Part shown: one piece after another, positions 34,620 to 46,495 of the stretch | Layout: each line of letters opens with the position of its first letter | Position numbering within the stretch: the first letter of the stretch is position 1 | NCBI GenBank assembly: GCA_026545225.1 | Contig: CM048846.1 | Span: 88,243,270-88,307,269, forward strand | Direction of reading: 5' to 3' | Source: Cornus controversa | Lineage: Eukaryota; Streptophyta; Magnoliopsida; Cornales; Cornaceae | Length of the DNA: 64,000 nucleotides | Notes under the pieces: model-generated | The model's database searches: none | Seen by the model: the letters and a program-made list of their open reading frames with translations, nothing else | What the model was told of the DNA's origin: nothing | Made by a program: the position numbers and the translations under genes

Positions 34620-36300
34620 GCAGCTTGTCCCCTTACTTTCCCAATTTAGATGCTTCAAGGAAACGTTGTGGGAAAGGAGCCTTGGGCTCATAAGGAATTT
34701 CAGCACTTGGACTTGTGGTCACTTTTTCTTCTTCTTTCTTCTCACCCACCTTATTGTCAATTATTTTCCCACTCCTCAAAGTGGTAATAGCTTGAACTTG
34801 CTCATGGTGTGGCTTGCTTGTGGAAGCTTGCATCCCTCTTGGATTAGCAATTTGTTGACTAGGGAGCTTCCCTTCTTCTTTTCTACTCAATGAAGTAGCA
34901 AGCTGTCCAAACTGAGATTCCAGTTTGGCAATGGATTGAGAATACGAGTGCACTAGCTGAACTGTAGATTGTACTGTTGCTGCAGTAGCTTGCACTATCT
35001 CTATAAGAGAATCAAGCTTGTCAAATTTAGACAAGGTAAGTGTCAGCTTGTCTTCAATAGCAGAAATTCTTTGGGCCATAGGACTTTGTGTTTGGTATTG
35101 CTGTTGAGGCACAAAAGTCCTAGGTTGATATGATGGTTGCATTGCTGCCCCTTGGTTACTGTAAGAAAAATTAGGATGATTCCTCCATGTGGGATTGTAA
35201 GTATTACCTCGTGGAGGATTCATTTGTCCAGTGAAAGTAGCTTGGACTTGCTCATGTTGAACATCAGAAAATTGCCCCATTGAAGGACAATTGCTCACAT
35301 TATGCATAGGACTAGAGCAAAATTCACAAGGGCCTAGTAATGTAGAATTTGAAGCAGAAGGAGTTTGATTGGCAGCCATAATTGCTACTACCTTCTGTGC
35401 AATTAAATCAATGTCAGTTGGCATAGCTTATGAAGCACCAACCTCAAAAATTCCATCAGTCTTCCTTGTAGTGGCATGTCTGCTAGAACGAGTAGAGGAC
35501 ATATGTTGTAGAGAGTTGTCACTAAGATTTTCAAATAAGGTCCACGCCTCTTCTTCACTCTTCAACATAAAAGTACCTCCACGCGACGCATCAACCATCT
35601 GTCTGTTGGCTTCTGTCAGCCCTTCATGAAAACTCTACACTAGTTGCCACTTAGGAACTTGATGATGGGGACACTTCCTAAGAAGGTCCTTGAATCTTTC
35701 CCATGTCTCATAAAATTGTTCCCCCTCATGTTGGGAGAAACCAGTGATAGCACGTCTGAACTGATTGGTCTTCCCTATCGGAAAATACTTCTTGAGAAAC
35801 TCATGTTGCATCTGAGTCCAAGTCGTGATAGAACCTGCTGGTAGAGAATTAAACCAATACTTTGCTTTGTCTTTCAGGGAGAATGGAAAAAGTCTCATTC
35901 TGAAAGCATCTTCAGAGAAGTTGTGAATTTTTGTAGTTGAGCACACTTCAATGAATTCATCTAGATGCTTGTAAGGGTCTTTTTGAGTCAGCCCAAAATA
36001 GGATGGTAGCATCTGAATAATGCTGGACTTGATCTCATAATTTTATGCTGTGACATTAGGCAGTTGAAAACCCGCTGGTGATGTATATGTCTCAGGGACA
36101 TAATAGTCCCTAAGCAATCTAGCTCTTTCTCCATCAGCATTAGGAATAAGGTTGTTATTCCTCTCTTCTGCCATGTTTTCAATTAATTCCTCCCCTTGCA
36201 TAATGGTATCAACAGGGATGTTCCTCTATTGTCTAAGAGTACGTTCAGACTCAGGATCAAGAGGTATCAAAGGATCAGCTACAGAACGATGACCTTGTAT
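34620..36300 (-). pseudogene. Athila-like gag of element E
   Basis: Same frame as the downstream pol. The expected start codon at 36300 is ATA where element C has ATG. Gag capsid motifs include MLPSYFGLTQKDPYKHLDE, FPFSLKDKAKYWFNSL and HEFLKKYFPIGKTNQFRRA. A CCHC-like CEFCSSPMHNVSNCPS lies at about 35335-35285 and the proline/glutamine-rich tail follows. At least three in-frame stops (near 36037, 35633 and 35427) are simple C-to-T or G-to-A changes relative to element C. Confidence 0.85.
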
Positions 36301-36422
36301 ATATTAGCAAACAGCTCTTGAAAATAAAACAAAAACAAAATCAAAAACAAAATATAAAAATTTCCTAATCTAAAAATCCAATTAAAATTAATTCTGTAAA
36401 ATCCAATCAATCAAATAGATAA

Positions 36423-36440
36423 TCCTCGGCAACGGCGCCA
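36423..36440 (-). promoter_or_regulatory. Primer-binding site of element E
   Basis: On the minus strand TGGCGCCGTTGCCGAGGA follows five bases after the LTR end, the usual Athila/gypsy priming context (A reads GGGGA here). Confidence 0.85.
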
Positions 36441-36445
36441 AAAAT

Positions 36446-37955
36446 TGATTCGTGTGTGAGTGTGACTCAAAAAGTATATCAATTAAAAATTTTCACACTT
36501 CGCAATAGAACGAATTCCTTGCAGAATAGGGCTATCGAAAGGGGTATCGTACCTCAAGCATTATGGTCTGATGAGTTGGAATACTGAATTAATTCTATTT
36601 AAATTTGAAAGAAAAGAATTCTGATTTTTAAACTAAACTATTTAAAAAGTAAAATAAAATAAATCAAAGGTAAGATAGATAGTGAAGATAATAGGAGAGA
36701 AATCTAGGGTGTTTGACTTCACCACTAACTCCACAATCAATGGTCAATTGGATCAACTATGGGGAATTACATCATACATAAGTGGTGTCGGTGGTTACAA
36801 GCTCACCTTCATCCGTCAAGAAGATAACATATGATTAAGGCTAAGCCATGGACTATCTTCGATTGGCATGTGCCATCTACCTAACTACTCTAATCTAGGG
36901 TGCAGTATGGTTCATCTTCTTTAGGCATAATCCATCAAAGCTCATAACAATATATTCAGTGATTACCATTGTGTAATAATCTCTCTCATGATCACAGAAA
37001 ACAAGAGAGATTGAGTTCAATAACAACAACTTAATATCTAAGACAAGATAAGAAATCATTGAGATTGAATGTACAAGACTTTTATTGCTCAATTCTATAA
37101 TAAGAATCCTCTGAATTACACAATCTATGCATGTATATAAAGGTCCCCAATAATTAAAACAATCAAACCATTGATGCTTTGTTAGGTCTACATCAAAACC
37201 CTAGTGGATGAACTAGCCGCTCATGGTAGAAGAAGAAGCTTCAACTGTTGAGGAAGAAGGCATCATCTTCATGACTTCTGCGTATGACTATGTTCTCCAA
37301 TGACTTTGCAAATATGTTTCTGTTCTCTTCTCAGCCCTCTCAGACTCTCCAATCTCTCTGTATCCTCTCTAACTCAGCCTCCAAGTCTTCACTTTATTCC
37401 CCAAGAGAATACACCAAAGTCCTAATCCAATTAGGAATAAATTAGGGTTTCCCGCAGCACTAATCAGGTGGGTTTTTCCTGCTGACTTCGGCCCAACTTT
37501 TAACCCACTAGAAGTCCAATTTACAGAATTTTTGTGAAATACAAAAGTGTGCAGAATCAAATTTCGTTCAACCTTATGCAAAAATAATGTTAATTTGAGG
37601 CTCAAAAATAAGACTTCTAGTCTGTTTTCCAAAACGGGATTAAGACTGTATTATGCGCAGATTTGGGCTTCAAGCCCGAAACCTTCTTAAGCAGCTGTAA
37701 TTCTCTTGGACCTCTTCCTTGGGCTGAATTGAGTTGAAATAAATGGTTGAATGATTCTCCTTGGTGTAGGCTTCATCTAACCATCTTGGATGTCTTCTTT
37801 AAAAGCCCAAAAGCTTGGTTTTAACTGAAATAATCATTAAGGCCCTGAAAATATAGAAAACACTAAAACGAAGTAAAATCACAAAATAATCTACCACTAA
37901 GAGAATAAAATACATAAGTTAAGAGGCTAGAATGGGTAACATTCAACGCCTATAA
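36446..37955 (-). repeat. 5' LTR of element E (family 1)
   Basis: 1510 bp. In element orientation it begins TTATAGGCGTTGAATG (family form TGATAGGCG) and ends CACACTCACACACGAATCA. It is colinear with LTRs at 40684-42198, 49807-51241 and 55761-57194. Confidence 0.9.
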
Positions 37956-37960
37956 GTGCC

Positions 37961-40043
37961 TTTTCAAAAGCTTGATTTCTGATGGTACATGAAATGGTTG
38001 GAGCACCCGGATCTTTGAATTTAGGAGGGGCTTGGTGTTGGAAAATGGAGCTTACTTGCTCAGTTAGGAGGACTTTCTTAGGAACATTATTCCTAAATTT
38101 GCGCTTTTGAGTGCACAAGTCCTTCAAGAATTTAGCATAGGAGGGAATTTGTCGGATAGCATCAAGGAGAGGGAGATTGATATTTACTTATTTGAAGATC
38201 TCCATCATGTCTTGAATTTTCTCTCCTTGCTTCCCAAAATGAGAAGGTTCCTTCAATCTTTGAGGAAAAGGAACCAGAGGTTCAAAAGAGGTGTCAAGAT
38301 TTGGAATAGATGGTGACACAACTTCAATTGCCTTTCCTTTTGGATTTTGTGGGACTTTGTTCACATTTGGATTTGAAGGAGACACATTTGGATTTGATTG
38401 GGATTCATTTGGATTTTTGGATTGCTCATTGGATTCCTTTTTCTCTTTCCCGACCTTGGAATTTATGATTTTACCACTCCTTAAGGTGGTGATTGATTGA
38501 ACTTGCTCCAGAGGAGCATTATAAGAAGATGAAGGAGAATCATCAATCACATGAACACCTTTAGGATTTGCCACCGGTTGACTTGGCAACTTACCTTCCT
38601 CTCTTCTATTCAAGGCATTAGCTAGTTGCCCGATTTGAGCTTCTAACCTAGTCATAGATTGAGCGTTAGCTTCAAGCTTAGAGATTGATTGGGAGTGAGA
38701 TTGCAACAAGCGAGTATTAGCCTCAAGATTGCTTATAACTCTTTCTTCAAAACCTTGGCTTCGCGGAAGAGGTGGTGGTTGTTGGTAGTTGGATCTTTGA
38801 TGGTAAGGTTGAGGATTTGACCTATATTGAGGCTGTTGAGATTGGGAATTAAAGGAATTTTGCCCTTGAAAACAGGGACTTGGTTCTTGAGATTTCCATG
38901 AAAATGCTGGATGATTCTTGTAACTAGGATTGTAGGTATTTGAATATGGATCATTAATCTGTTTAGAATACACGACATTCGCTTGCTCTTGAGCATAATC
39001 GGGAGATTGACCGGTAATAGGACAATCTCGCACATAATGTGAAGTGATATAGCAAAACGAACACCCTTCCTGATTTTGAACAGGTTGGTTTGGAGTAGGC
39101 AGCCCATTTTTCATGATTTGGTCCATTTTTCAGGTTAATGCTTCTACTTGCATGGCAACCTCATCTACCCTTGAAATCTCATGCACTCCTCTACAAGGTT
39201 GGGTGGATTTCCCTTTTCTAGTGGAGGAGCGTTGAGCTGAATTATTACTTAGGGTTTGAAAAAGTTTCCATGCATCATCTGGGCTTTTCAAAAGGTATCC
39301 ACCTCCACAAGCGGAATCTATCATTTGCCTATGTTGCTCACTTACCCCATCATAAAAGCTTTGCACTAGTTGCCATTTTGGGACAGCATGGTGCGGACAA
39401 GATTTAAGAAGATCTTTTAATCTCTCCCAAGTCTCATAAAATTGTTCTTGATCAATTTGGGTGAATCCGGTGATTGCTCGCCAAATATCACTCGTCTTTC
39501 CCATTGGGAAGTATTTTTTTAAGAATTCAATTTGCATCTCCGCCCAAAAATGGATTGAGTTAGGTTCTAAGGAATTGAACCAACTTCTAGCTTTATCCTT
39601 TAGGGAGAATGGAAACATACGAAACTTTAGATCATCCTCTGTAAACTGTGGTACCCAAATGGTGAAACACACAGAAAGGAAGTAATCTAAATGCCGGTAT
39701 GGATCTTCATTTGGGAGACCATGGAAGCTATTAAGAAGATTGATGGTGGAGGACTTTATTTTAAATTGATTTGCCGCTACATCAGGAAATTGAATACATG
39801 AAGGTACTTCAAATGTAGTCGGAAGATAAAAGTCCATAAGTAATTCTCCTTGAGGAGGAGGAGGTGGAGGTTGTTGTTCATGATTAAATGGAGGTAGTCC
39901 GGGAGGTTGTCCATCATTTGGTTCCATGTTTTCAGTCCTAGGCAATATAGGGGCCTAGAGGTTCCTCTACGTTGTCTAAGTGTCCGTTCAAGTTCAATAT
40001 TACACGGAAGCAAAGGAAATGACAATGACCGTCTTCCTAGCAT
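37961..40043 (-). pseudogene. Athila-like gag and protease start of element D
   Basis: Starts MLGRRSLSFPLLP at 40043. One base is missing compared with element B near 39955, shifting the frame before MPRTENMEPNDGQPPG. Capsid motifs include NSFHGLPNEDPYRHLDYF, FSLKDKARSWFNSLEPNS and EFLKKYFPMGKTSD. A CCHC-like CSFCYITSHYVRDCP is near 39055. Stops at about 39127 (TGA for CGA of B) and 38185 (TAA for CAA of B) are both transitions. The reading ends at the protease segment NQAFEKA beside element E. Confidence 0.85.
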
Positions 40044-40288
40044 GCATTAAAAGTAAAACAACACCTCAATATGCAAAGTAAAAAAATTACTCAAATCCAC
40101 AAATTTTAGACTTTATACTCACAAAGGGTCCAACCTTAAGTCTTTGAGATGCCCACTATGTGGTATACCTAAAATCAAGCAATTTGAGAGATGAGCACAA
40201 GATATATACAAAAAAAAAAGAATGAAAGAATTTCTAGCCTAAGAATTAAACTAGATTTAATTTTTCAATAGCGACAATTAAACCGTAG

Positions 40289-40306
40289 TCCCCGACAACG
40301 GCGCCA
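40289..40306 (-). promoter_or_regulatory. Primer-binding site of element D
   Basis: Minus-strand TGGCGCCGTTGTCGGGGA, seven bases from the LTR end. Confidence 0.85.
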
Positions 40307-40312
40307 AAATTT

Positions 40313-40683
40313 TGATGTGGCTAAACTTGATTGTAATTGTAAGCTTATTTTTGCCCTTTTTCAAAATATAATTTAACCACTCGCAAGAGCACGAATCTTT
40401 GTAGATACAGTTCTATATAGAGGGTATCGATCCCATGAGGACTAGTTGTTAATTGTCTTGAAGAGAGATTAATTCCACTTTAATTCTAAAAACAAGGTTT
40501 TGATTTTTGTTTTAAAACTATTGCATGAAATGTAAAAACACTAAATTTAAAGAGTTGTAAGTTGGGAGAGAGAACTAGGGGTGGTTTCCACCTCTAGCCA
40601 TTCACATTTCCATAGATGTAGCAAGCTTGGGATTTATAAAATTAAATGTCTAACAATGTCATTAGGCTTGTGACCTCAATAAC
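40313..40683 (-). repeat. Partial 5' LTR of element D (family 2)
   Basis: Starts TGATGTGGCTAAAC and follows the LTRs of element B (ACCACTCGCAAGAGCACGAA, AACAATGTCATTAGGCTTGT) until element C interrupts it at 40684. Confidence 0.85.
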
Positions 40684-42198
40684 TGATAGGCGTTGAATGT
40701 TACGCATTCTAGCCTCTTAACTTATGTATTTTATTCTCTTAGTGATAGATTATTGTGTGATTTTACTTTGTTTTAGTGTTTTCTGTATTTTCAAGGCCTT
40801 AATGATTATTTCAGTTAAAACCGTACTTTTGGATTTTTAAAGAAGACATCCAAGATGGTGAGATGAAGTCTACATCAAGGAGATTCACTCAACCATTTAT
40901 TTTAACTCAAATCAGCCCAAGAAAGAGGTCCAAGAGAATTACAGCTGCTTAAGAAGGTTTCGGGCCTGAAGCCCAAATCTGCGCATAATACAGTCTTAAT
41001 CCCGTTTTGGAAAATGGACCAGAAGTCTTATTTTTGAGCCTCAAATCGACATAATTCTTGAGTGGGGTTAAGAAAAATTTGATTCTGCACACTTTTGTAT
41101 TTCACAAAAATTCCGTAAAACGGACTTCTAGTGGGTCAAAAGTTGGGCCGAAGTCAGCAGGAAAAACCCACCTGATTAGTGCTGCGGGAAACCCTAATTT
41201 ATTCCTAATTGGATTAGGACTTTGGTGTATTCTCTTGGGGAATAAAGTGAAGACTTGGAGGCTGAATTGGGGAGAGATTGGAGATTGGACAGAGAGAACA
41301 GAGCTTGGAGAAGGCTGAGAAGAGAACAGAAACATATTGCAGAGCCATTGGAGAACGAAGTTATACGCGTAATTCAGAAAGATGATGTCTTCTTCCTCAA
41401 CAGTTGAAGCTTCTTTTTCTACCATGAGCAGCTAGTTCATCCACTAGGGTTTTGATGTAGCCCTAATAAAGCATCAATGGTTTGATTGTTTTAATTATTG
41501 GGGACCTTTATATACATGCATAGATTGTGTAATTGTGAGGATTCTTATTAAGGAATTGAGCAATAAAAGTCTTGTAAATTCAATCTCAATGATTTCTTAT
41601 CTTGTCTTAGATATTTAGTTGTTGTTATTGAACTCAATCTCTCTTGTTTTCTGTGATCATGAGAAAGATTATTATACAATGGTAATCACTGAATATATTG
41701 TTATGAGCTTTGATGGATTATGCCTAGAGAAGATGAACCATACTGCACCCTAGATTAGAGTAGTTAGGCAGATGGCCCATGCCAATCGAAGATAGTCCAT
41801 GGCTTAGCCTTAATCATATATTATCTTCTTGACGGATGAAGGTGAGCTTGTAGCCACCGACACCACTTATGCATGATGTAATTCCCCTATAGTTGATTCA
41901 ATTGACCATTGATTGTGGAGTTAGTGGTGAAGTCAAACACCCTAGGTTTCTCTCATATTATCTTCATTATCTGTTTACCTTTGATTTATTTTATTTTATC
42001 TTTTTAATTAGTTTAAAAATCAGAATTCTTTTCTTCTAAATTTAATTAGAATTAATTCTGTGTTCCAACTCATCAGACCATAATCCCTGAGGTACGATAC
42101 CCCATTCGATAGCCCTATTCTACAAGGAATTCGTTCTATTGCGAAGTGTGGAAATTTTTAATTGATATACTTTTTGAGTCACACTCACACACGAATCA
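40684..42198 (+). repeat. 5' LTR of element C (family 1)
   Basis: 1515 bp, from TGATAGGCGTTGAATG to CACACACGAATCA. A TATA-like TTTATATAC at 41507-41515 and AATAAA at 41562-41567 fit a U3-R promoter and polyadenylation signal. Confidence 0.9.
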
Positions 42199-42203
42199 AT
42201 TTT

Positions 42204-42221
42204 TGGCGCCGTTGGCGGGGA
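42204..42221 (+). promoter_or_regulatory. Primer-binding site of element C
   Basis: TGGCGCCGTTGGCGGGGA follows five bases after the LTR. Confidence 0.85.
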
Positions 42222-42343
42222 TTATCTATTTGATTGATTGGATTTTACAGAATTAGTTTTAATTGGATTTTTAGTTTAGGAAATTTTTATATTTTATTTT
42301 TAATTTTGTTTTTGTTTTCTTTTCAGGTGCTTTCGGTAAATAT

Positions 42344-43269
42344 ATGCAAGGTCGTCGTTCTGTGGCTGATCCTTTGATACCTCTTGATCCTGAGCCTAAA
42401 CGTACTCTTAGACAACAGAGGAACATCCCTGTTGATACCATTGTGCAAGAGGAAGAATTAATTGAAGACATGGCAGAAGAGAAGAATAATAACCTTGTTC
42501 CTAATGCTGATGGAGAAAGAGCTAGACTGCTTCGGGACTACTATGTTCCTGAGACATATACCTCGCCAACAGGTTTTCAATTGCCCAATGTCACAGCACA
42601 AAATTATGAGATCAAGTCCAGCATTATTCAGATGCTACCATCTTATTTTGGGCTGACTCAAAAAGACCCTTACAAACATCTGGATGACTTCATTGAAGTG
42701 TGCTCAACTACAAAAATTTACAACTTCTCTGAAGATGCTTTCAGAATGAGACTTTTTCCATTCTCTCTGAAAGACAAAGCAAAGTATTGGTTCAACTCTC
42801 TACTGGCTGGTTCTATCACGACTTGGACTCAGATGCAACATGAGTTTCTCAAGAAATATTTTCCGATAGGGAAGACCAATCAGTTCAGACGTGCTATCAC
42901 TGGTTTCTCCCAACATGAGGGGGAATAATTTTATGAGACATGGGAAAGATTCAAGGACCTTCTTAGGAAGTGTCCCCATCATCAAGTTCCTAAGTGGCAA
43001 CTAGTGCAGAGTTTTCATGAAGGGCTCACAGAAGCCAACAGACAGATGGTTGATGCGTCATGTGGAGGTACTTTTATGTTGAAGAGTGAAGAAGAGGCAT
43101 GGACCTTATTTGAAAATCTTAGTGACAACTCTCTACAACATGTGTCTTCTACTCGTTCTAGCAGACCTGCCACTACCAGGAAGACTGATGGGATTTTTGA
43201 GGTTGGTGCTTCAGAAGCTATGCCAACTGATATTGATTTAATTGCACAGAAGGTAGCAGCAATTATGGC
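42344..43269 (+). pseudogene. Athila-like gag of element C, N-terminal part
   Basis: ATG at 42344 gives MQGRRSVADPLIPLDPEPKR. Capsid motifs are IIQMLPSYFGLTQKDPYKHL, FPFSLKDKAKYWFNSL and EFLKKYFPIGKTNQFRRA. One TAA at 42926-42928 replaces CAA. The frame stays open to ATG GC at 43265-43269, where element B enters; the codon is completed by T at 60904 to continue as MAANQTPSAS. Confidence 0.88.
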
Positions 43270-44667
43270 TGATGTGGTTGAAACTAAATTATATTGTAAG
43301 CTTAATTTTTTCCTTTTTATCAAAATATAATTTAACCACTCGCAAGAGCACGAATCTTTGTAGATAAGGTTCTATATAGAGGGTATCGATCCCACGAGGA
43401 CTAGTCGCAATTGTCTTAAAGGAAGATTAATTCTACTTTAATTCGAAAAAACAGATTTTTGAATTTGTGTTTAAAAACTATTGCATGAATGAAATGACAA
43501 GAAAAGTAAAGAGTTTAAAGTTGGGAGAGAGAACTAGGGTTGGTTTCCACCACTAGCCATTCACATGTTCATAAGTGTAGCAAGCATGGGATTTATTAAT
43601 TAAATGCCTAACAATGTCATTAGGCTTGTGACCTCAATGACATATCAAAAGATCAATGTGTGTGCTAACCTATCATAATCCATCTTTAACAAGTATAGCT
43701 CTTCAACCTAACTAACTACCTAATTACTCTACTCTCTAAGTGAACACTACATGCATCCAAACTACCTTGTCTTGGCATGGTCTATACAAATTAACATCAC
43801 ACATTCATTTAAACACCATTATCTAGCCATCATTTGCACTTCTTGTGGAATATGCAAATGTTGTGCATTCAAGTGACAAAATCTACTCTAAGACAAGAAT
43901 AAATTCTAAATCAAATGAATATATATAAGAGATGTATTTGTGTACATAATCACTAGGCTAAATAATCAACATTTAATTACAAATCCCAAGAGCTACAAAG
44001 ATGAACAAGTTTACATGGCTAGGGGTTGAAACCAACACCCTAGTAGAAGAGTTAGTTGCTCATGGTTGCCTTGCACCCTTCCATTGATGAAGAGAATGAA
44101 GCTTCTTGGTCTGGTTCAGCTCTTCCTCCTCCTCTCCCGAAGGTCTCTGCTCCAGTCTTTGATGTTCTTCTCAGATATGAGATATGTGTGGCTTTTGGTG
44201 CTTTTTGGCTTCCTTTTCCACCTTGGGGCCCACCATATATATATATATATCATTATATATATCTCTTGTATCAAGAAGGCCCCCAAAAGTCTTATTCAAG
44301 TCAGACAATCCCCCTAAGTCGTGCAAAAAGGGGGATTTTGTTGCAAGTGGGAGAGCAGGTGAGCAAGTGGCCAAGTGGGCTCTGCAGAATCTCGATTGAT
44401 CGAGATTGGATCTCGATTGATCGAGATTTTGATCAATCGAGATTTCGATTAATCGAGATCAACATCTCGATTGATCGAGATGCCTTGGGTTGTATTTCCT
44501 GATTTCTTCTCTTGACTGCAGAAAGCTTCCAACTTTGCTCCATTTGCTCCAATACCTGCAAAACATCAAAAACACAAAAATACCGTAAACTTATCTCGAT
44601 AAACATGAAAGCGGAACTAACATATGCAATAAAGAGTGTTCAAATGCATAGAATTGAACACTTATCA
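43270..44667 (-). repeat. 3' LTR of element B
   Basis: 1398 bp. On the plus strand it runs TGATGTGGTTGAAAC to GAACACTTATCA. A (TA)n tract at 44232-44262 lies in the U3-R area on the minus strand. It includes four to five GATCGA palindromes at 44394-44495. Confidence 0.9.
44394..44495. repeat. Palindrome cluster in the 3' LTR of element B
   Basis: ATCTCGATTGATCGAGAT occurs repeatedly with single-base variants. The other LTR has one extra unit (60600-60715). Confidence 0.85.
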
Positions 44668-46495
44668 CACCCCCAAACTTACATATTACTAGTCCCTTAG
44701 CAATACAATATTACAAAAATGAAATCAACTATCTTATACAAAAGTTTAATCATGCTCAGTCATCAACTAGATAAAGGGCGATCATCCGTTCATTTCACAT
44801 TTGGCAAATGCAACAAGTATTACAGAACTATGTGGTCATTAGCAAAAATGGACTTTCACAAGCTATAAATGAACGACAGTCCCCACATAAAGGCCAGCCC
44901 GAACAAATATAACAATTCCAACCCCAAAATCCTCTTTGAAAAGTGAACATGCATTCCAACGTGTGGCTGTTGTCATATTTGGAGAAGAAAACGAACAAAT
45001 CTGTTTTTAAGGGAAAAACTCATTGAAAATGCTCGACACGGCTGCTCATTATCACAAAACATTCATGATTGCTCATGTGCGGATGACCGTGCAATGCTTA
45101 GCTCTTTTTGCTTTCTTGCAAGCCCATGTAGCGGCGTTGGGCCAATGACTCCCAAACCAATTGATTTTAGGGCATTAGGTGAAGAAGCACCCCTCGGACT
45201 TAATGACCGAGCTTACAAGGCGATGAGCGTAAGCAAGCCACCCGCTTATTATTGCTCAACCTTACACACTTATATGCGAATATTCCCTGCTTTGAGGCAT
45301 AGAAATTCGGTTTATTGAGTGAGAAGGCTTATTGCATATTTTTCTCTTTTTATTTCTCTCTCTTTTTTTTTTTTTTTTTTTTTTACAACAACCAGAAGAA
45401 CTTATTCTTTACGTTGTTCAGATAAAAACAGAAATTTTCAAAAATTCTCCCTCAGACTTATGCCCCACAATTTAAAATGCATGTGTACGAATTTGTGCGG
45501 TTAAGGACAAATTTAGGGCAAGAACTGTACGTGCTCGAATTTGGACAAAAATGTAGACCGTTCTAGCCTACTATAAAGCTTGCAAAAGTGCGGGTATTTA
45601 CAATGTTAAAGTTCTTAACTACCTGCTGCATTTACCTCGGACATTTATTCAAATGACTTCCTTTAAAAAGCAAGACATCATGGCAAGCATGCAAAAATAT
45701 CAAAAAGAGAAAGAAAAAAAAAATTGCTCTACAATGACACTCAAAATAATGACTGAACATTGCATGCGTATGCAAGTGGTATAGCATACTGCACCCCCAA
45801 ACTTATAGGCAACATTGTCCTCAATGTTTGGACAAGAAGAACAAGGAAAGAAGTTACCGGGATGGCAGAATGCGAGAAAAATGGTATTCCACAACAGCGG
45901 TCATCTTGTAAATAAGGAAAACCTGCACAGAACACCAACTGGATACCACGAGCATTAAAAGGAACAAAAAGTAGATAAATAGAACATAATGAAATAATTA
46001 TGCACAAACTGACAATGTCAATATCACTGTATATCTAAGGGTCTGAACTGGTGTTTCCCAATTGTCTAAGAGGTCTATGCGACAAGATATTGACTATCTA
46101 GGCACGCTAACGTATAGCATGCAAAGGGGCTGCCTTTCTTTATTAACGCCATATTGTGTTGAAGCAATTTCAACAGTATTGGGAATTGAAACCAGGCGGT
46201 AATAAACGGAAATCATCAACTGAATCGCATATAACAATTAGACAAGTGGTACTACATACATAGTCAAAGTATAGAGAACAGATATATTGACAGAAAGCAT
46301 AAATAACGACAGTAAAGATAACACCTGTTATAAAAGAAAATATAATGTATTCCATATAGATGAGAATGAGTTTGAGTACAAAGTGTACATGTAGGTGGAA
46401 TACTCAAAAAGAAACTAAACATGGCCAACATGGCCTATGAAAAATAAAGAAAGAAAAATACAAAAAATAAAGCAGAAAAGATGAATAAAATGCAG
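44668..46495 (-). other. 3' non-coding region of element B
   Basis: In element orientation it lies between the env-like ORF and the 3' LTR. It ends in the purine tract TAAGTTTGGGGGTG (inverse of 44668-44681). A second AAGTTTGGGGGTG occurs at about 45794-45806 beside CATTGAGGACAATG. A poly(T) run is at 45365-45385. No gene is supported. Confidence 0.7.

Larger units (their letters stand above)
28542..37955 (-). mobile_element. Athila-like element E (family 1), inserted in element D
   Basis: Minus orientation: 5' LTR 36446-37955, primer site 36423-36440, gag and pol 36300-32034, env-like ORF 31170-29948, and 3' LTR 28542 to about 29417 (incomplete). The 5-bp duplication GTGCC flanks both ends (28537-28541 and 37956-37960). 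Both outer LTR ends carry a single change from TG/CA. The host on the two sides does not join smoothly; see the finding on element D. The element is decayed by many nonsense changes and lacks the integrase core. Confidence 0.9.
37956..40683 (-). mobile_element. 5' half of Athila-like element D (family 2)
   Basis: Contains a partial 5' LTR (40313-40683), the primer site (40289-40306), gag and the start of protease. Element E cuts it on the left and element C on the right, inside its LTR. The remaining part of the LTR must lie beyond 64000. Confidence 0.85.
40684..43269 (+). mobile_element. Athila-like element C (family 1), 5' part
   Basis: Comprises the 5' LTR, primer site and the first half of gag. 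Element B interrupts it at 43270, and it continues at 60899-64000. It sits in the LTR of element D. Its own target duplication would be ATAAC (40679-40683), but the matching copy is outside the window. Confidence 0.9.

Noticed and set aside
44056..44502. 148-codon frame, with a near copy at 60266-60655
   Set aside because: It lies within the two LTRs of element B and reads through (TA)n and palindromes.
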